A stretch of DNA of 64,000 bases from Sulfitobacter litoralis (GCF_900103185.1 NZ_FNJD01000011.1:58673-122672); one strand, 5' to 3'. Numbered from the stretch's first letter, positions 28,565 to 39,138 are shown. The notes: generated from the letters alone by a model not told the origin. Numbers and translations are program-made.

Positions 28565-29926
28565 ATGACCATGATCCTAGAGCCCGCGCGCGAAACCCCT
28601 GTGATCCACGAGACCGGCGTGCTGGTGATCGGGTCCGGCCCCGGCGGTCTGGCCGCCGCCCTTGCCGCCGCACGTGCGGGGGCAGAGGTGACGCTGCTTG
28701 ATCGTTTCGGCTGCTTTGGTGGCAATATTACCGTGGTCGGGGTCGAAGGCTTTGCCTGGTACCGCCATGAACAGACGATAGAGGCCGGCGGCATCGGCTG
28801 GGAATTCGAAGAACGCGCCAAGGCGATGGGGGCTGCCAGCCCCGAATCCCAATCGCTCAGCTACGAGCTGGACAGCGAGGGATTCAAACTTGTCGCCGAC
28901 CGGCTGGTGACCGAAGCAGGCATCCACCCGATGCTACACCGCCAGTTCGTAGCACCCATCATGGAGGGCGACACGATCAAGGGCGTCATCGTCGAATCAA
29001 AAGCGGGCCGCGAGGCGATCCTCGCCAAAATCGTGATCGATGCCACGGGCGACGCCGATGTCGCACATCGCGCTGGTGCCCCCACACAGAAAACCCCGAT
29101 TGAGGACATGCAGGCCGCCTCGGTCATGTTCCACATCGCGGGCGTCGACAAGGCGGCCTTTATGGCGGGGGTCAAGGCCGACCCGCAGACTTACGCCAAT
29201 TGGTCCACGGGCGAATGGGTGGTCGAAACCGATGGCAAGGAAGACGCGATGTTCTCTCCGTTTCTGGCCAAACCCTTTGCCCAGGCTATCCGCGACGGGC
29301 GTATGCCCGCCAATCTCAACACCATCGGGGGCACGTGGGGCGCAGTGCATGACAGCGGCGAGATGACCTATATGAACCTGATCCACCTTGCCGAATGCGA
29401 CGGCACCGACCCCGACAGCATGACCCGCTTTGAAATCGAGGGCCGCGCCCAGGCGATGCACGCGATTGACGCGCTCAAGGCGTATACACCCGGCTGCGAG
29501 ACCGCGCGGCTGCGCAATTTTGGCATGAGCATCGGCATCCGCGACACCCGCAAGATCGACGCGGTCTATAACATGACCGAAACCGACGTGCGTCAGCAGG
29601 CCCGTTTTGACGACAGCATCGGCATCTACCCTGAATTCATCGACGGCTACGGCGTGCTGATCATCCCCACCACGGGGCGCTACATGCACATCCCCTACCG
29701 TGCGATGCTGCCCAAATGGGTCAAGAATCTGCTGATCGCAGGGCGCGCTATTGGCGGCGACAAAATCGCCCATGCCGCCACCCGCAACATGGCGTGCTGT
29801 ACTGTGGCGGGCCAAGGCGCGGGCGTCGCGGCAGCAATTGCGCTGGCGACAGGCTGCCCGCTGGACGCCGTTCCGCTAGAGCGCCTGCAAAAAACCCTGC
29901 AAGATCAGGGCGTCCGCGTGTTCTGA
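28565..29926 (+). CDS. FAD-dependent oxidoreductase (FAD_oxidored family)
   Basis: 453 residues. N-terminal FAD-binding Rossmann motif VLVIGSGPGGLAAALAAARAG with the acidic residue in TLLDR, then FGCFGGNITVVG, typical of the PF12831-type oxidoreductases. The C-terminal segment LLIAGRAIGGDKIAHAATRNM completes the FAD site. Soluble. Substrate is unknown and no pathway genes are adjacent. The start at 28565 has AAGGA upstream; 20 more open codons precede it. Confidence 0.85.
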   Translation: MTMILEPARETPVIHETGVLVIGSGPGGLAAALAAARAGAEVTLLDRFGCFGGNITVVGVEGFAWYRHEQTIEAGGIGWEFEERAKAMGAASPESQSLSYELDSEGFKLVADRLVTEAGIHPMLHRQFVAPIMEGDTIKGVIVESKAGREAILAKIVIDATGDADVAHRAGAPTQKTPIEDMQAASVMFHIAGVDKAAFMAGVKADPQTYANWSTGEWVVETDGKEDAMFSPFLAKPFAQAIRDGRMPANLNTIGGTWGAVHDSGEMTYMNLIHLAECDGTDPDSMTRFEIEGRAQAMHAIDALKAYTPGCETARLRNFGMSIGIRDTRKIDAVYNMTETDVRQQARFDDSIGIYPEFIDGYGVLIIPTTGRYMHIPYRAMLPKWVKNLLIAGRAIGGDKIAHAATRNMACCTVAGQGAGVAAAIALATGCPLDAVPLERLQKTLQDQGVRVF

Positions 29927-29937
29927 CCCGCAAGGGC

Positions 29938-29975
29938 TGCTTCCAAATGGTAAAAATCCTCGCCGAAGGCACCTG
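29938..29975. repeat. dispersed extragenic element, copy 1
   Basis: Begins TGCTTCCAAATGGT and continues with ATCCTCGCCGAAGGC just after the stop of the FAD oxidoreductase gene. The first 25 bases match 39139-39163 with three mismatches, and the CTCGCCGAAGGC part recurs near 34090. It resembles the short elements found after genes across Rhodobacteraceae. Confidence 0.5.
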
Positions 29976-30072
29976 ACACGTCCACGCGCGCAGGCCGTCC
30001 ATTTCACCACGGGCCTTGAAAAACGTGCCCCGTTGCGCAATGTCGACCCAAACCAAAGTGCGAGGACGCGGC

Positions 30073-31152
30073 ATGGGCCTGCCAATCAGAGATCAGATGA
30101 AATACTGGGGCATCGCCGGGGCGGTCTTTCTTGTTGTCTTGTGGTTCACCGGCGACATACTGCTGCCGTTTCTGATTGGCGCGGCGATTGCTTATTTTCT
30201 GGACCCCGTGGCGGACCGGCTTGAAGCGCTCGGCTTGAGCCGCGCGATGGCCACGATGGTGATCACATTGATGGCGCTGCTGATCTTTGTGCTGATGGCG
30301 CTGTTGGTGGTCCCCGCGCTGATCAACCAAGCCGTGAACCTGATAGAGGTAGCACCCCAGCTGACGCGCAACTTCACAAATTTCCTGACCGAACGCTTTC
30401 CCACGCTGCTGGTCGAAGGGTCGACGCTGCGCAGTTCGATCAACTCTATCGGGTCCACCATTCAGGAACGTGGCGGAGAGTTTCTAAACACCGCAATCGC
30501 CTCGGCCGCGACGGTGCTGAATGTGCTGCTTTTGTTTGTGATCGTGCCGGTGGTTGCGGTCTATCTGCTGCTGGACTGGGACCGGATGGTCGGCCAGATC
30601 GACCGGTTACTGCCACGCGATCACGCGCCAGTGATCCGCCGACTTGCACGTGATATCGACCGCACGCTGGCGGGATTTATCCGTGGCATGGGGACGGTCT
30701 GCCTGATTCTGGGCACCTATTACGCCATTGCCTTGATGTTGGTGGGGCTGCAATTTGGCCTTGTTGTCGGCTTTATCGCCGGTCTGGTCACCTTTATTCC
30801 CTATCTCGGGGCTGTTCTGGGCGGTGCTTTGGCCATCGGTCTGGCGCTGTTTCAATTCTGGGGGGATTGGTTCTCTATCGGGATGGTCGCGGGTATCTTT
30901 GTGCTGGGCCAGATGATCGAGGGGAATCTGCTTACGCCTAAATTGGTCGGTAACTCGGTCGGGCTGCATCCGGTCTGGCTGATCCTCGCGCTGTCGGTCT
31001 TTGGCTCGCTGTTCGGGTTTGTCGGCATGCTGGCTGCCGTGCCGATTGCCGCCGCCCTTGGGGTGATCGCGCGGTTCGCAACCGAACAATACGTCGAAAG
31101 CTCGCTCTATCAGGGCACGCAACGATCGACTTTGGACGAAACGGCGGACTGA
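30073..31152 (+). CDS. AI-2E family transporter (PerM-like)
   Basis: 359 residues with about eight membrane segments. The layout and motifs such as LLPFLIGAAIAYFLDPVADRLE and GLVTFIPYLGAVLGG match the AI-2 exporter-like (TqsA/PerM) family. Substrate in alphaproteobacteria is unknown. The start at 30073 is chosen for GAGGA six bases upstream; in-frame ATGs at 30016 and 30040 lack this. It is four bases from hdaA, so co-transcribed with it. Confidence 0.88.
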   Translation: MGLPIRDQMKYWGIAGAVFLVVLWFTGDILLPFLIGAAIAYFLDPVADRLEALGLSRAMATMVITLMALLIFVLMALLVVPALINQAVNLIEVAPQLTRNFTNFLTERFPTLLVEGSTLRSSINSIGSTIQERGGEFLNTAIASAATVLNVLLLFVIVPVVAVYLLLDWDRMVGQIDRLLPRDHAPVIRRLARDIDRTLAGFIRGMGTVCLILGTYYAIALMLVGLQFGLVVGFIAGLVTFIPYLGAVLGGALAIGLALFQFWGDWFSIGMVAGIFVLGQMIEGNLLTPKLVGNSVGLHPVWLILALSVFGSLFGFVGMLAAVPIAAALGVIARFATEQYVESSLYQGTQRSTLDETAD

Positions 31153-31156
31153 TAGC

Positions 31157-31840
31157 ATGGCACAACAGCTTGGACTTGACCTTCCCAGCCGCCCCGCACT
31201 GGGACGGGACGACTTTTTTGTCGCCCCGTCAAACGCGATTGCTGTGGCGATGATCGAGGGCTGGCAGGCGTGGGCCGGCCGCAAGCTGGTGCTGACCGGC
31301 CCGCCCGGGTCGGGCAAGACCCACTTGGCGCATGTCTGGGCCAACCTGTCGGGCGCACAGATCATCGACGCGGCCGATATTGCCACTGCAGATATCCCCG
31401 CGCTGGCCCAGGGGCCTTTGGCGGTTGAAAACATCCCCGCAATCGCCGGTGACACCACCGCCGAGACAAATCTTTTCCACCTGCATAATCTGGCGCTGGC
31501 CGAGGGTCACAGCCTGCTGCTGACCGGCGCGCCGGCGGTGCCCCACTGGGGACTGCACCTGCCCGACCTCACAAGCCGTATGCGCGCCGCCACGGCTGCA
31601 GCGCTTGAAGCGCCCGATGACAGTTTGCTGACGGCTGTGATGGCCAAGTTGCTGGCCGACCGGCAGCTGACGCCAAAACCTGATGTGATCCCCTATCTGC
31701 TGCTGCGGATGGACCGGTCCTTTGCGGCGGCGGGCGATCTGGTGGCTGCGCTGGATGCCGCCAGTCTGGCTCTACAAAGGCCGGTGACACGCACCCTCGC
31801 GGCACAAGTGCTGGACAATGGGATTTCCGCTGCGCGATAG
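31157..31840 (+). CDS. hdaA: HdaA, regulator of DnaA inactivation
   Basis: 227 residues, DnaA-related AAA+ domain without a DNA-binding domain IV. The N-terminal QQLGLDLP is a beta-clamp binding motif; Walker A is GPPGSGKTH (48-56). By analogy with Caulobacter HdaA and E. coli Hda, it binds the clamp after replication begins and stimulates ATP hydrolysis by DnaA. The Walker B region (PLAVENI) is unusual and lacks the normal DE pair, as in other short HdaA-like proteins. It lies between the permease and ppk. Confidence 0.85.
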   Translation: MAQQLGLDLPSRPALGRDDFFVAPSNAIAVAMIEGWQAWAGRKLVLTGPPGSGKTHLAHVWANLSGAQIIDAADIATADIPALAQGPLAVENIPAIAGDTTAETNLFHLHNLALAEGHSLLLTGAPAVPHWGLHLPDLTSRMRAATAAALEAPDDSLLTAVMAKLLADRQLTPKPDVIPYLLLRMDRSFAAAGDLVAALDAASLALQRPVTRTLAAQVLDNGISAAR

Positions 31841-31892
31841 TCTTTATAGATCGCGTCACAAACCCATTACATTCCAACGCCATAAGGCCGTC

Positions 31893-34067
31893 ATGACAAA
31901 CGCTGACTTTCTCGAATCCGCCTTCGTACCGGCCCAAGATATGCCTGAACTGGATATCACCGGACCGGGTCGCTTTTACAACCGCGAGCTCAGCTGGCTC
32001 GGGTTCAACTGGCGTGTGCTGGAAGAGGCCAAGAACCCCCGCGTGCCGCTGTTGGAACGGCTGCGCTTTCTGTCGATCTCGGCGGGCAATCTGGATGAAT
32101 TCTATACCGTGCGCGTCGCTGGCCTGCGCGAACTGGCACAGGCGGGCAACACAACGCCTGCCAGCGACGGGCTGACCCCTGCTCAGCAACTTGTGCTGAT
32201 CAATGAAGACGCGCGCCGGCTGATGACCGAACAGCAAAATGTTCTGGTCGATCTGATGTCAAAGATGGACGATCAGAACATCATGCTTGAACGCGCCGCT
32301 GATCTGGACGCGGCCGACCTGGCCTATCTGGATGATGTGTTATTGCACCGCGTCTTTGCCGTGCTGACCCCGCTGGCCATCGATCCCGCACACCCTTTCC
32401 CGTTCATTCCCAACACCGGCTATGCGCTGGCGTTGCAATTGGAACGCACCAGCGACAAGCGCCCTTTGCAAGCCTTGCTGCCAATTCCGGCGCAGATCGA
32501 CCGGTTTGTCTCCCTGCCTGCCCCCGCAGGATCGCTGCGCTTCCTGCCGCTCGAAGATCTGCTGGTGCTCAAGATTCCCGGTCTGTTTCCGGGCTATAAG
32601 TTAAAGGCCCATTTCGAATTTCGGGTCCTACGTGACAGTGACCTCGAGGTCGAAGAAGAAGCCGAAGACCTTGTGCGCGAATTCGAAGTCGCCCTGAAAC
32701 GCCGCCGCCGCGGCGAGGTCGTGCGTCTGACCCATTCCGCCGGAGCGCCTGAAAAACTAAAATCCGTGGTCATGGCCGAATTGGGCGTGCGCCCGCAAGA
32801 CGTGATAGAGCTGGACGGGATGATCGGCATCAGCGATCTGGCGGAACTGGTGGTCGACAGCCGCCCCGATCTGCTGTGGCCACAATTCACGCCGCGCATT
32901 CCCGAGCGGGTGACCGACCACGAAGGCGACATGTTCGCGGCGATCCGGTCCAAGGACATGCTGCTGCACCACCCCTACGAGACGTTCGACATGGTCGTGC
33001 GCTTTCTGGCGCAGGCCGCACGTGACCCTGATGTGGTGGCGATCAAACAGACGCTCTATCGCACCTCGCGCGACAGCCCCATCGTAGAGGCGCTGTGCGA
33101 GGCCGCCGAAGACGGGAAATCGGTTACCGCGCTGGTCGAGCTCAAGGCGCGTTTCGACGAGGCCGCCAACATCCGCCAGTCGCGCCGGTTGGAACGCGCA
33201 GGCGCGCATGTGGTCTATGGTTTCCTTGACCTCAAAACCCACGCGAAAATCTCGACCGTCGTGCGCCGCGAAGGCGATCAACTGGTCACCTATACCCACT
33301 ATGGCACCGGCAACTACCACCCGATCACCGCACGCATTTATACCGATCTGTCGCTGTTCACCTGTGACCAGAAGCTGGGCCGCGATGCGACCAAAGTGTT
33401 CAACTACCTATCAGGCTACGCGCAGCCCGACACGCTGGACAATCTCGCCATATCGCCCATCACGCTGAAACCGCGTCTGCTGGCCATGATCGCCGCCGAA
33501 GCCGAATATGCCGCCGCAGGCAAACCGGCAGAAATCTGGGCCAAGATGAACTCCGTCGTCGATGCGGATGTGATCGACGCCCTGTACGCCGCAAGCCAAG
33601 CAGGAGTAAAAATCAGCCTCGTGATCCGCGGCATCTGCGGCTTGCGCCCCGGCATCAAAGGCCTGTCCGAAAACATCCGCGTGAAATCCATCGTCGGGCG
33701 CTTTCTGGAACATTCGCGCATTGTCTGCTTTGGCAATGGCCACGGGCTACCGCATAAAAAGTCGCGGGTCTTCATGTCCTCCGCCGATTGGATGGGCCGC
33801 AATCTGACCCGCCGTGTCGAAACACTGGTCGAGATCGAAAATCCTACCGTTAAGGCACAGATCACCAGTCAGGTTATGGCGGCCAATCTGGCAGATGTGG
33901 CCCAAAGCTGGGTCATGTCGCCCGATGGAAGCTTTGAACGTCCCGAAATTGCCGACGGCACATTTGCGTTCAATTGCCACCGCTTTTTCATGGAGAACCC
34001 CTCCCTCTCAGGGCGCGGCACGGCGGGCGCATCGGACGTTCCGAAACTGACCCATACCGAAGACTAG
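31893..34067 (+). CDS. ppk: polyphosphate kinase 1
   Basis: 724 residues. Makes polyphosphate from ATP, reversibly. The N-terminal [17 protein letters not shown] opening is diagnostic. The catalytic phospho-His is in [12 protein letters not shown], and a second active-site segment is [22 protein letters not shown]. The start at 31893 is preferred with AAGG upstream; an in-frame ATG at 31818 would overlap hdaA. The ppx gene lies downstream in the same direction, so synthesis and breakdown of polyphosphate are linked. Confidence 0.95.
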   Translation: MTNADFLESAFVPAQDMPELDITGPGRFYNRELSWLGFNWRVLEEAKNPRVPLLERLRFLSISAGNLDEFYTVRVAGLRELAQAGNTTPASDGLTPAQQLVLINEDARRLMTEQQNVLVDLMSKMDDQNIMLERAADLDAADLAYLDDVLLHRVFAVLTPLAIDPAHPFPFIPNTGYALALQLERTSDKRPLQALLPIPAQIDRFVSLPAPAGSLRFLPLEDLLVLKIPGLFPGYKLKAHFEFRVLRDSDLEVEEEAEDLVREFEVALKRRRRGEVVRLTHSAGAPEKLKSVVMAELGVRPQDVIELDGMIGISDLAELVVDSRPDLLWPQFTPRIPERVTDHEGDMFAAIRSKDMLLHHPYETFDMVVRFLAQAARDPDVVAIKQTLYRTSRDSPIVEALCEAAEDGKSVTALVELKARFDEAANIRQSRRLERAGAHVVYGFLDLKTHAKISTVVRREGDQLVTYTHYGTGNYHPITARIYTDLSLFTCDQKLGRDATKVFNYLSGYAQPDTLDNLAISPITLKPRLLAMIAAEAEYAAAGKPAEIWAKMNSVVDADVIDALYAASQAGVKISLVIRGICGLRPGIKGLSENIRVKSIVGRFLEHSRIVCFGNGHGLPHKKSRVFMSSADWMGRNLTRRVETLVEIENPTVKAQITSQVMAANLADVAQSWVMSPDGSFERPEIADGTFAFNCHRFFMENPSLSGRGTAGASDVPKLTHTED

Positions 34068-34250
34068 CCGCTTCATTTTGCCTTTGTAAACTCTCGCCGA
34101 AGGCGCATCTATCCGCCCGCGTTCCCGCTGGCGTTTATACACCCTCTATCCCTTGAGGATTTTCAGTTGCCTGCCCGTCTTAGCGATTGACCTAGCAGCC
34201 CGGCTGGGCCACCTTGCCCCCCCAAGACCAAAGCCCCCGCAGGAGCGTTC
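34068..34250. other. intergenic region between ppk and ppx
   Basis: No gene is seen. It carries a second copy of the CTCGCCGAAGGC part of the dispersed element (near 34090-34105). An AGGAG ribosome site at 34241-34245 serves the ppx GTG start. A separate ppx promoter may lie here. Confidence 0.5.
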
Positions 34251-35825
34251 GTGGCAGATAGAACCGACACCCCTCCGCCCTCGCCCGTCCCTGAAACGGG
34301 CGTCGCTGATTTAGGCTTGTTCGGAAAACCCCTGTTTCTTGATCCGTCCGCCCGCGCGCTGGCGCGTGTCGGTGTGGTGGATGTGGGGTCGAACTCTGTC
34401 CGCTTGGTCGTCTTTGACGGGGCCGCGCGATCGCCTGCGTATTTCTATAACGAAAAGATCATGTGCGCGCTTGGGGCCGGCATGGCTGAAACCGGCCACC
34501 TGTCCCCCGACGGGCGGGTCCGGGCGCTTTCTGCCATGCGACGTTTCAGCAAACTGTCCCAAAGCATGGGCCTGTCAGAGCTGACCGTAGTGGCCACCGC
34601 TGCGGTGCGCGACGCCAGCGACGGACGCGACTTTTGCGACGAAGTCCAGCGCGAGACGGGCTTGAAAATATGGGTTATCGACGGCGAAGAAGAGGCACGG
34701 CTGTCCGCACAGGGCGTCCTGCTGGGCTGGCCCGGTGCCTATGGGTTGGTCTGTGACATCGGCGGATCCTCAATGGAGCTGGCCGAGATTTCCGGCGGGC
34801 GTGTGGGCAAACGTGTGACCTCTGCGCTTGGTCCCTTGAAACTGCGTGACATCAAGGGCGGGGCCAAAGCGCGTCAGACCCAGATCAAGTCCGTGATCGA
34901 AGGGCTGGCGGAAAAGATGGGCGCGCAGCGCGACCGTCTGTTTCTGGTGGGTGGGTCATGGCGTGCCATCGCGCGGATCGACATGGTGCGCCGCGGCTAT
35001 CCGCTGCACGTGCTGCATGAATACCGTATGACGCCCACATCGGTGCGCGAAACGGTCAAGCACATCCAGACCAGCGACCACGAAGAACTGCGTAAAATCA
35101 GCGGCGTCTCTTCCAGCCGGATGGCGCTGGTGCCCTTCGCCGCTGAAGTTTTGTCACGGCTGGTCAAGACGTTCAAACCCAACGATATCGCGATTTCCAG
35201 CTACGGCATCCGCGAGGGGATGCTGTACGAACAGATGCCGCAGCGCCTACGTGACCGTGATCCGCTGATCGAAGCCTGCCGCTTTGCCGAAGCCAAAGAC
35301 GCGCGGTCGCCGGGGTTCGGCAAGGCGCTGTTCGACTTTATCCTGCCGCTTTATAAATCCGCGTCACCGCAGCGCAAACGACTGGTCAAGGCTGCCTGCC
35401 TGCTGCACGACGTCAGCTGGCGCGCGCACCCCGACTACCGCGCCGAAGTTTGTTTTGACAATGCCACCCGCGCCAATCTGGGCGGGTTGAAGCATGCTGA
35501 ACGGATCTATCTGGGGCTGGCATTGCTGCACCGCTATTCCAACAAGCGCGAAAACACCCGTTTCGAAGACCTCTACGAAATGGTCGATGAAAAGACCCGC
35601 AATGAGGCCGAGATTCTGGGCAAGGCCATGCGCTTTGGCGCCATGCTGTGGATGAACCCCGAGGAAGAGCGCGGCCATCTGCGCTGGTTCCCGAAAAAGA
35701 AGCTGCTGGAGCTGTGGCTGACCGACGACATGATGCCCCTGTTCGGAGAAGTCGCTGAAGCGCGGTTGAATTCCCTCGCCCTATCGCTGGGGGCCGAGGT
35801 GCAGCTTAAGACCTGCAAAAAGTAA
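34251..35825 (+). CDS. ppx: exopolyphosphatase (Ppx/GppA family)
   Basis: 524 residues. Releases phosphate from polyphosphate or from pppGpp. The actin-like ATPase fold motifs are visible: GVVDVGSNSVRLVVFD, VVATAAVRDA and DIGGSSMEL. The C-terminal 200 residues form the helical HD-like domain (LLHDVSW near 385). Starts with GTG, supported by AGGAG five bases before it. Substrate preference between polyphosphate and pppGpp cannot be read from sequence; the ppk neighbour favours polyphosphate. Confidence 0.93.
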   Translation: MADRTDTPPPSPVPETGVADLGLFGKPLFLDPSARALARVGVVDVGSNSVRLVVFDGAARSPAYFYNEKIMCALGAGMAETGHLSPDGRVRALSAMRRFSKLSQSMGLSELTVVATAAVRDASDGRDFCDEVQRETGLKIWVIDGEEEARLSAQGVLLGWPGAYGLVCDIGGSSMELAEISGGRVGKRVTSALGPLKLRDIKGGAKARQTQIKSVIEGLAEKMGAQRDRLFLVGGSWRAIARIDMVRRGYPLHVLHEYRMTPTSVRETVKHIQTSDHEELRKISGVSSSRMALVPFAAEVLSRLVKTFKPNDIAISSYGIREGMLYEQMPQRLRDRDPLIEACRFAEAKDARSPGFGKALFDFILPLYKSASPQRKRLVKAACLLHDVSWRAHPDYRAEVCFDNATRANLGGLKHAERIYLGLALLHRYSNKRENTRFEDLYEMVDEKTRNEAEILGKAMRFGAMLWMNPEEERGHLRWFPKKKLLELWLTDDMMPLFGEVAEARLNSLALSLGAEVQLKTCKK

Positions 35826-35850
35826 AGTGAGTCAGAGCCGGATCGACCTG

Positions 35851-36255
35851 TCAAAGGTCAATCTGTGGCACTTCGTCCAGATAGATCGCGGGCGGAGGCG
35901 GTGTATCTTCTGGGGTCTCGGCTTCGGGCGCGGGGTCTGGCTTGCGACGGATCACGATATCGCCGTTGGGCATCTTTTGAGGCGGCTCATAGACACTCCA
36001 ATCCTCGACCTCATCCAACAAATCGGTGAGCGCGGGCCCCATCTCGGACACGAAATTGCGCAATGCGGGGCTGGCCTTGCGGCCCCAATCGCTGAGCCCG
36101 TCCAGCGCGGGGGCCATCTCTTTTTTCATGCCGTCAAAGAAATTTCTGGCCCCGCGTTCCATTAACGAAAAGCCGGAGGTATCGTCGTCGCTCTCCTGTG
36201 CCAGCGCGAAACCGGACAGACAAATCAGAGTGGTGGTCAAAAGAAACTGTCTCAT
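35851..36255 (-). CDS. secreted conserved protein, unknown function
   Basis: 134 residues. Signal peptide MRQFLLTTTLICLSGFALAQ. The mature part has an amphipathic helical segment (LMERGARNFFDGMKKEMAPALDGL), a conserved-looking EPPQKMPNGDIVIRRKPDP phrase and a Pro/Glu-rich tail. The EPP-x-MPNGDIIIRR phrase recurs in Rhodobacteraceae proteins of unknown role. Probably periplasmic. It converges with ppx. Confidence 0.75.
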   Translation of the reverse strand: MRQFLLTTTLICLSGFALAQESDDDTSGFSLMERGARNFFDGMKKEMAPALDGLSDWGRKASPALRNFVSEMGPALTDLLDEVEDWSVYEPPQKMPNGDIVIRRKPDPAPEAETPEDTPPPPAIYLDEVPQIDL

Positions 36256-36297
36256 GCCTAAGACACTGCCCTATTTCCAGACACGAGGAAAGCGGGA

Positions 36298-37323
36298 TTA
36301 AGCGGGCTTCGTCAGGTCCAGATCAATCGTCACTGGAAAGTGATCCGACGCCGTGATCAAGGCATCGCGCAAACCTGCATCGGCCCAGCATTCCGGATCG
36401 TCCATCGGGTGCCAGATGCGCCACTGGGGGTGGTACGCCGTCAGGGACGGGCTGATCATGATGTAATCCAGCAGCGCCTGAAGATAGCGTTTCTCGGGCG
36501 CGATCCAAAAGCGTGAGGTCGTGGGCATCGCCCCGATCCGCTGCCCCAACGCACGGGTTGCATGTGGGTCGACCAAAGCCCGATCCTGCCTGTGCCCCAT
36601 CACGATCTCTACCGAGGACCGCCCAAAAAGATCCTCGAAACTGTCCAGCCCGGGCCCGTCGTTCAGATCGCCCAGAACCATCAACGGGGTTCCCGCGTCT
36701 AACCGCGCATCAATGCGGCGGCGCAGCCAGACCGCCTGCGCCAGTTGTTTGCGCCGGTTTGCGATTCCGATGCGCAGCGCATCTTGCGGCGTCTTGGCCC
36801 CATGCGGTGCTTTGGATTTCAGATGCGCGCCGATCATATGAAAAGCGAACCCGTCACGGGTGACGATATCCAGCTCAAGCGGCGGCTTAGAGAAGACCAC
36901 GTGATCCTCGCGCGCGTCGATATCCAGATCAATGGCCAACGTCCCGTCAAACCGCGGCGCGTCCCCCTGCCCGACCGAACCACCGGGCGCATGGGTGGCC
37001 GACAGCCGGTCCGGATCGAACAACAGCGCGATTTCCTGCTGCGTGTCATTGGCAAAGCCGATCAGCGCCTTGCGCGTGCGCAGATTGAAATGCGTGGCAA
37101 AACGTTCCAGCGCAGCCACCGTCCCGCGCTTGCGGCTTTGATCGGGGGCCTCGATCACCATCACCGCATCGGCGTCCAAGGCACGAAACACAGCGCCCAA
37201 AGCCTGTGCTTGCTGCGCACGGGTAATATCATGGCGGGCGGACCAGCCGTCATCCAGCAGCAGATGGTCATTGTCGTCGAACAAACCGGTAAACCATTCG
37301 ACATTATAGGTCGCGATCCGCAT
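36298..37323 (-). CDS. endonuclease/exonuclease/phosphatase family protein
   Basis: 341 residues. EEP-fold motifs: YNVEWF at the N-terminus, acidic VIEAPDQ, GDLNDGPG, and the C-terminal SDHFPVTIDL with the catalytic Asp-His. These enzymes hydrolyse phosphodiesters using Mg2+; the substrate here is unknown. No signal peptide. The start ATG at 37323 shares one base with the stop of the upstream DnaJ/TerB gene (TAATG), so expression is coupled. Confidence 0.88.
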   Translation of the reverse strand: MRIATYNVEWFTGLFDDNDHLLLDDGWSARHDITRAQQAQALGAVFRALDADAVMVIEAPDQSRKRGTVAALERFATHFNLRTRKALIGFANDTQQEIALLFDPDRLSATHAPGGSVGQGDAPRFDGTLAIDLDIDAREDHVVFSKPPLELDIVTRDGFAFHMIGAHLKSKAPHGAKTPQDALRIGIANRRKQLAQAVWLRRRIDARLDAGTPLMVLGDLNDGPGLDSFEDLFGRSSVEIVMGHRQDRALVDPHATRALGQRIGAMPTTSRFWIAPEKRYLQALLDYIMISPSLTAYHPQWRIWHPMDDPECWADAGLRDALITASDHFPVTIDLDLTKPA

Positions 37324-38003
37324 TACCGCGCCTTGCCTGACCAGGTCTCCCATGCGCGATTGATGTCGATCATGCGCTTTTCGGCCATCGCCACGGCCTC
37401 TTGTGGCAGACCGCGGGCGACCAGCGCGTCAGGATGATTGGCCCGCACCAGCTTGCGCCACGCCGCGCGCCCCTCTTCAAGCGAAGCATCGGGCCGTATG
37501 CCCAAAACCGCATGGGGCAAAGGCGATGTATCGGGCACAAACCGTGCCCGAAGCGAGGCAAAGTCGCTGTCATCCATCGCGAAAATCTGCGCCACCCGCA
37601 CCAAGAACGCGTCTTCATTCGGGTGGTACATGCCGTCGGCCATGGCGATGTGGAACAACCCTTCGATCAGATCGTGCAGCATCTCGGGCTGGTCCGCAAA
37701 CATCTGCGCAATGCGTGCGGCGTAATCCTCGAAACCGGCCACATCATGACGCGCCAGATTGAACACCCGCGCCGCACCTTGCTGGTCGGCCTCGGCGATC
37801 TGGAACACTTCGCGAAAGGCGGTAACTTCGTCGCGGGTCACCTGCCCGTCGGCCTTGGCCATCTTGGCCCCCAGGGCAATCACGGCAATGGTGAAGGCCA
37901 CCGACCGTTCAGGCGGGGTGCGCAGACGGTCGAAAACAGCCGACAGCCCCTCACCGGCGGTGAGCGCTGACAAAGCTTCGGTAATGCGAGACCAAATAGA
38001 CAT
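37323..38003 (-). CDS. djlA: TerB/DnaJ-domain protein (DjlA-like)
   Basis: 226 residues. An N-terminal TerB-like domain (about 35-145, FTIAVIALGAKMAKADGQVTRDEV) precedes a C-terminal J domain with the HPD tripeptide (VRANHPDAL). This order occurs in DjlA co-chaperones, but there is no clear N-terminal membrane helix, so it is probably cytosolic. It would stimulate DnaK. The start at 38003 is preferred; an ATG four codons earlier exists. Third gene of a four-gene operon. Confidence 0.87.
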   Translation of the reverse strand: MSIWSRITEALSALTAGEGLSAVFDRLRTPPERSVAFTIAVIALGAKMAKADGQVTRDEVTAFREVFQIAEADQQGAARVFNLARHDVAGFEDYAARIAQMFADQPEMLHDLIEGLFHIAMADGMYHPNEDAFLVRVAQIFAMDDSDFASLRARFVPDTSPLPHAVLGIRPDASLEEGRAAWRKLVRANHPDALVARGLPQEAVAMAEKRMIDINRAWETWSGKAR

Positions 38004-38035
38004 GACGCCCACCATACGGGGCAGCGCCGGAGAAG

Positions 38036-38521
38036 TCAGCGGGGCGACAGCATTTTCTGCATCAAAATTAGGTCAAGCTGCTGGCCGTTCTTCTGCCCGA
38101 TGCGCGGCATCCTGCCCACCTGGCCAAAGCCAAGTGCGGTATGAAACCCGATAGCACCGGGATTGGCCCCGCTGATGGCCGCCACCATGATGCGCCGCCC
38201 CTGTGCGGCTGCGGCGTCAAAAGCGGTTTGCATCAGGGCGCGCCCCACGCCGGTGCCCTGCACGGATCTGTCCAGCACGATCGAATGTTCCACCACATCG
38301 CGGTATCCCGGCCCAGAGCGAAAGGGGCCGAAAGTCACAAACCCAACGATCCCATCAGCCTCTGCGACCCAAAACTGGTCTGCACGCGCAGCGATAAGAT
38401 CCGCGACCTCGGCGGCCGTTTTAACGTCCGTGGTAAAGGTAAACAGCGTATCGGCGATCATGCTATTCCAAAGTGCGGCCACCGCAGCCCCATCGTCACC
38501 GCACGCCGTCCGCAGTATCAC
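38036..38521 (-). CDS. GNAT N-acetyltransferase, phosphinothricin-acetyltransferase-like
   Basis: 161 residues. The acetyl-CoA binding loop VQGTGVGRALMQ and the following IMVAAISGANPGAIGFHTALGFGQVG match the PAT/MddA group of GNAT enzymes, which acetylate phosphinothricin or methionine derivatives. The start is GTG overlapping the stop of the upstream VOC gene (GTGA). Natural substrate is not known. Confidence 0.88.
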   Translation of the reverse strand: MILRTACGDDGAAVAALWNSMIADTLFTFTTDVKTAAEVADLIAARADQFWVAEADGIVGFVTFGPFRSGPGYRDVVEHSIVLDRSVQGTGVGRALMQTAFDAAAAQGRRIMVAAISGANPGAIGFHTALGFGQVGRMPRIGQKNGQQLDLILMQKMLSPR

Positions 38522-39132
38522 GCCAACACGCCCCTGCCCGCAGGGGTATCAAAGGTTGCAAACAGCCCTGGCGTTCCGACCTCGAACATGACCCGCGCAT
38601 CCTTCAACAACGGTGCCAACGCAGCCGCTAACGCCTCTGCCTGCGGATGCTGCACCATGAATGTCACCAGCCGACAGCCCGAGTTATCAAGCCGTTGGGT
38701 CGGATGTGCATCCCCATCCCACTGCATCAAAGCAGGGGCGCAATTATCATAGGGCAAGACACCGTTTTCCGGCACGGCCATACGCCAGCTCAAATCACCG
38801 CGTTGTAACTGTACCGGCGCGCCATAGCCTTCTGGCAAAGCGTCCAGCGCCGCCGCCAGATCATCGCAGCGGCAAATCCAGTTGGACAGACGCGCCGGCC
38901 CGTTGAACCGATCCAGATCAAACCACCGTGCATAGGCGGGCTGTGGCGCATCGGGATCAACAGCAATCGCCTCTAGATAAAGCGCATCTGACAGGCCTAA
39001 CAGATGGTTATGCGTCCCAAATACCGCATGCGCGCCACCCGATTGCAACGGGACCCCTAGCACCTGCGCGGCATAGTCTGATGCTGCCTCAAGGCTTTCG
39101 CCTGCGACTGCAAGGTGATCCAGTTCAATCAT
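38518..39132 (-). CDS. VOC-family protein (glyoxalase-like domain 3)
   Basis: 204 residues. Begins MIELDHLAVAGESLEAASDYAAQVLG, typical of the glyoxalase-like domain 3, with a His near the N-terminus and a paired domain (NHLLGLSDALYLEAIAVDP). Likely a metal-dependent enzyme or binding protein; substrate unknown. First gene of the operon that continues into the GNAT, DnaJ/TerB and EEP genes. Confidence 0.85.
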   Translation of the reverse strand: MIELDHLAVAGESLEAASDYAAQVLGVPLQSGGAHAVFGTHNHLLGLSDALYLEAIAVDPDAPQPAYARWFDLDRFNGPARLSNWICRCDDLAAALDALPEGYGAPVQLQRGDLSWRMAVPENGVLPYDNCAPALMQWDGDAHPTQRLDNSGCRLVTFMVQHPQAEALAAALAPLLKDARVMFEVGTPGLFATFDTPAGRGVLA

Positions 39133-39138
39133 GCTTCA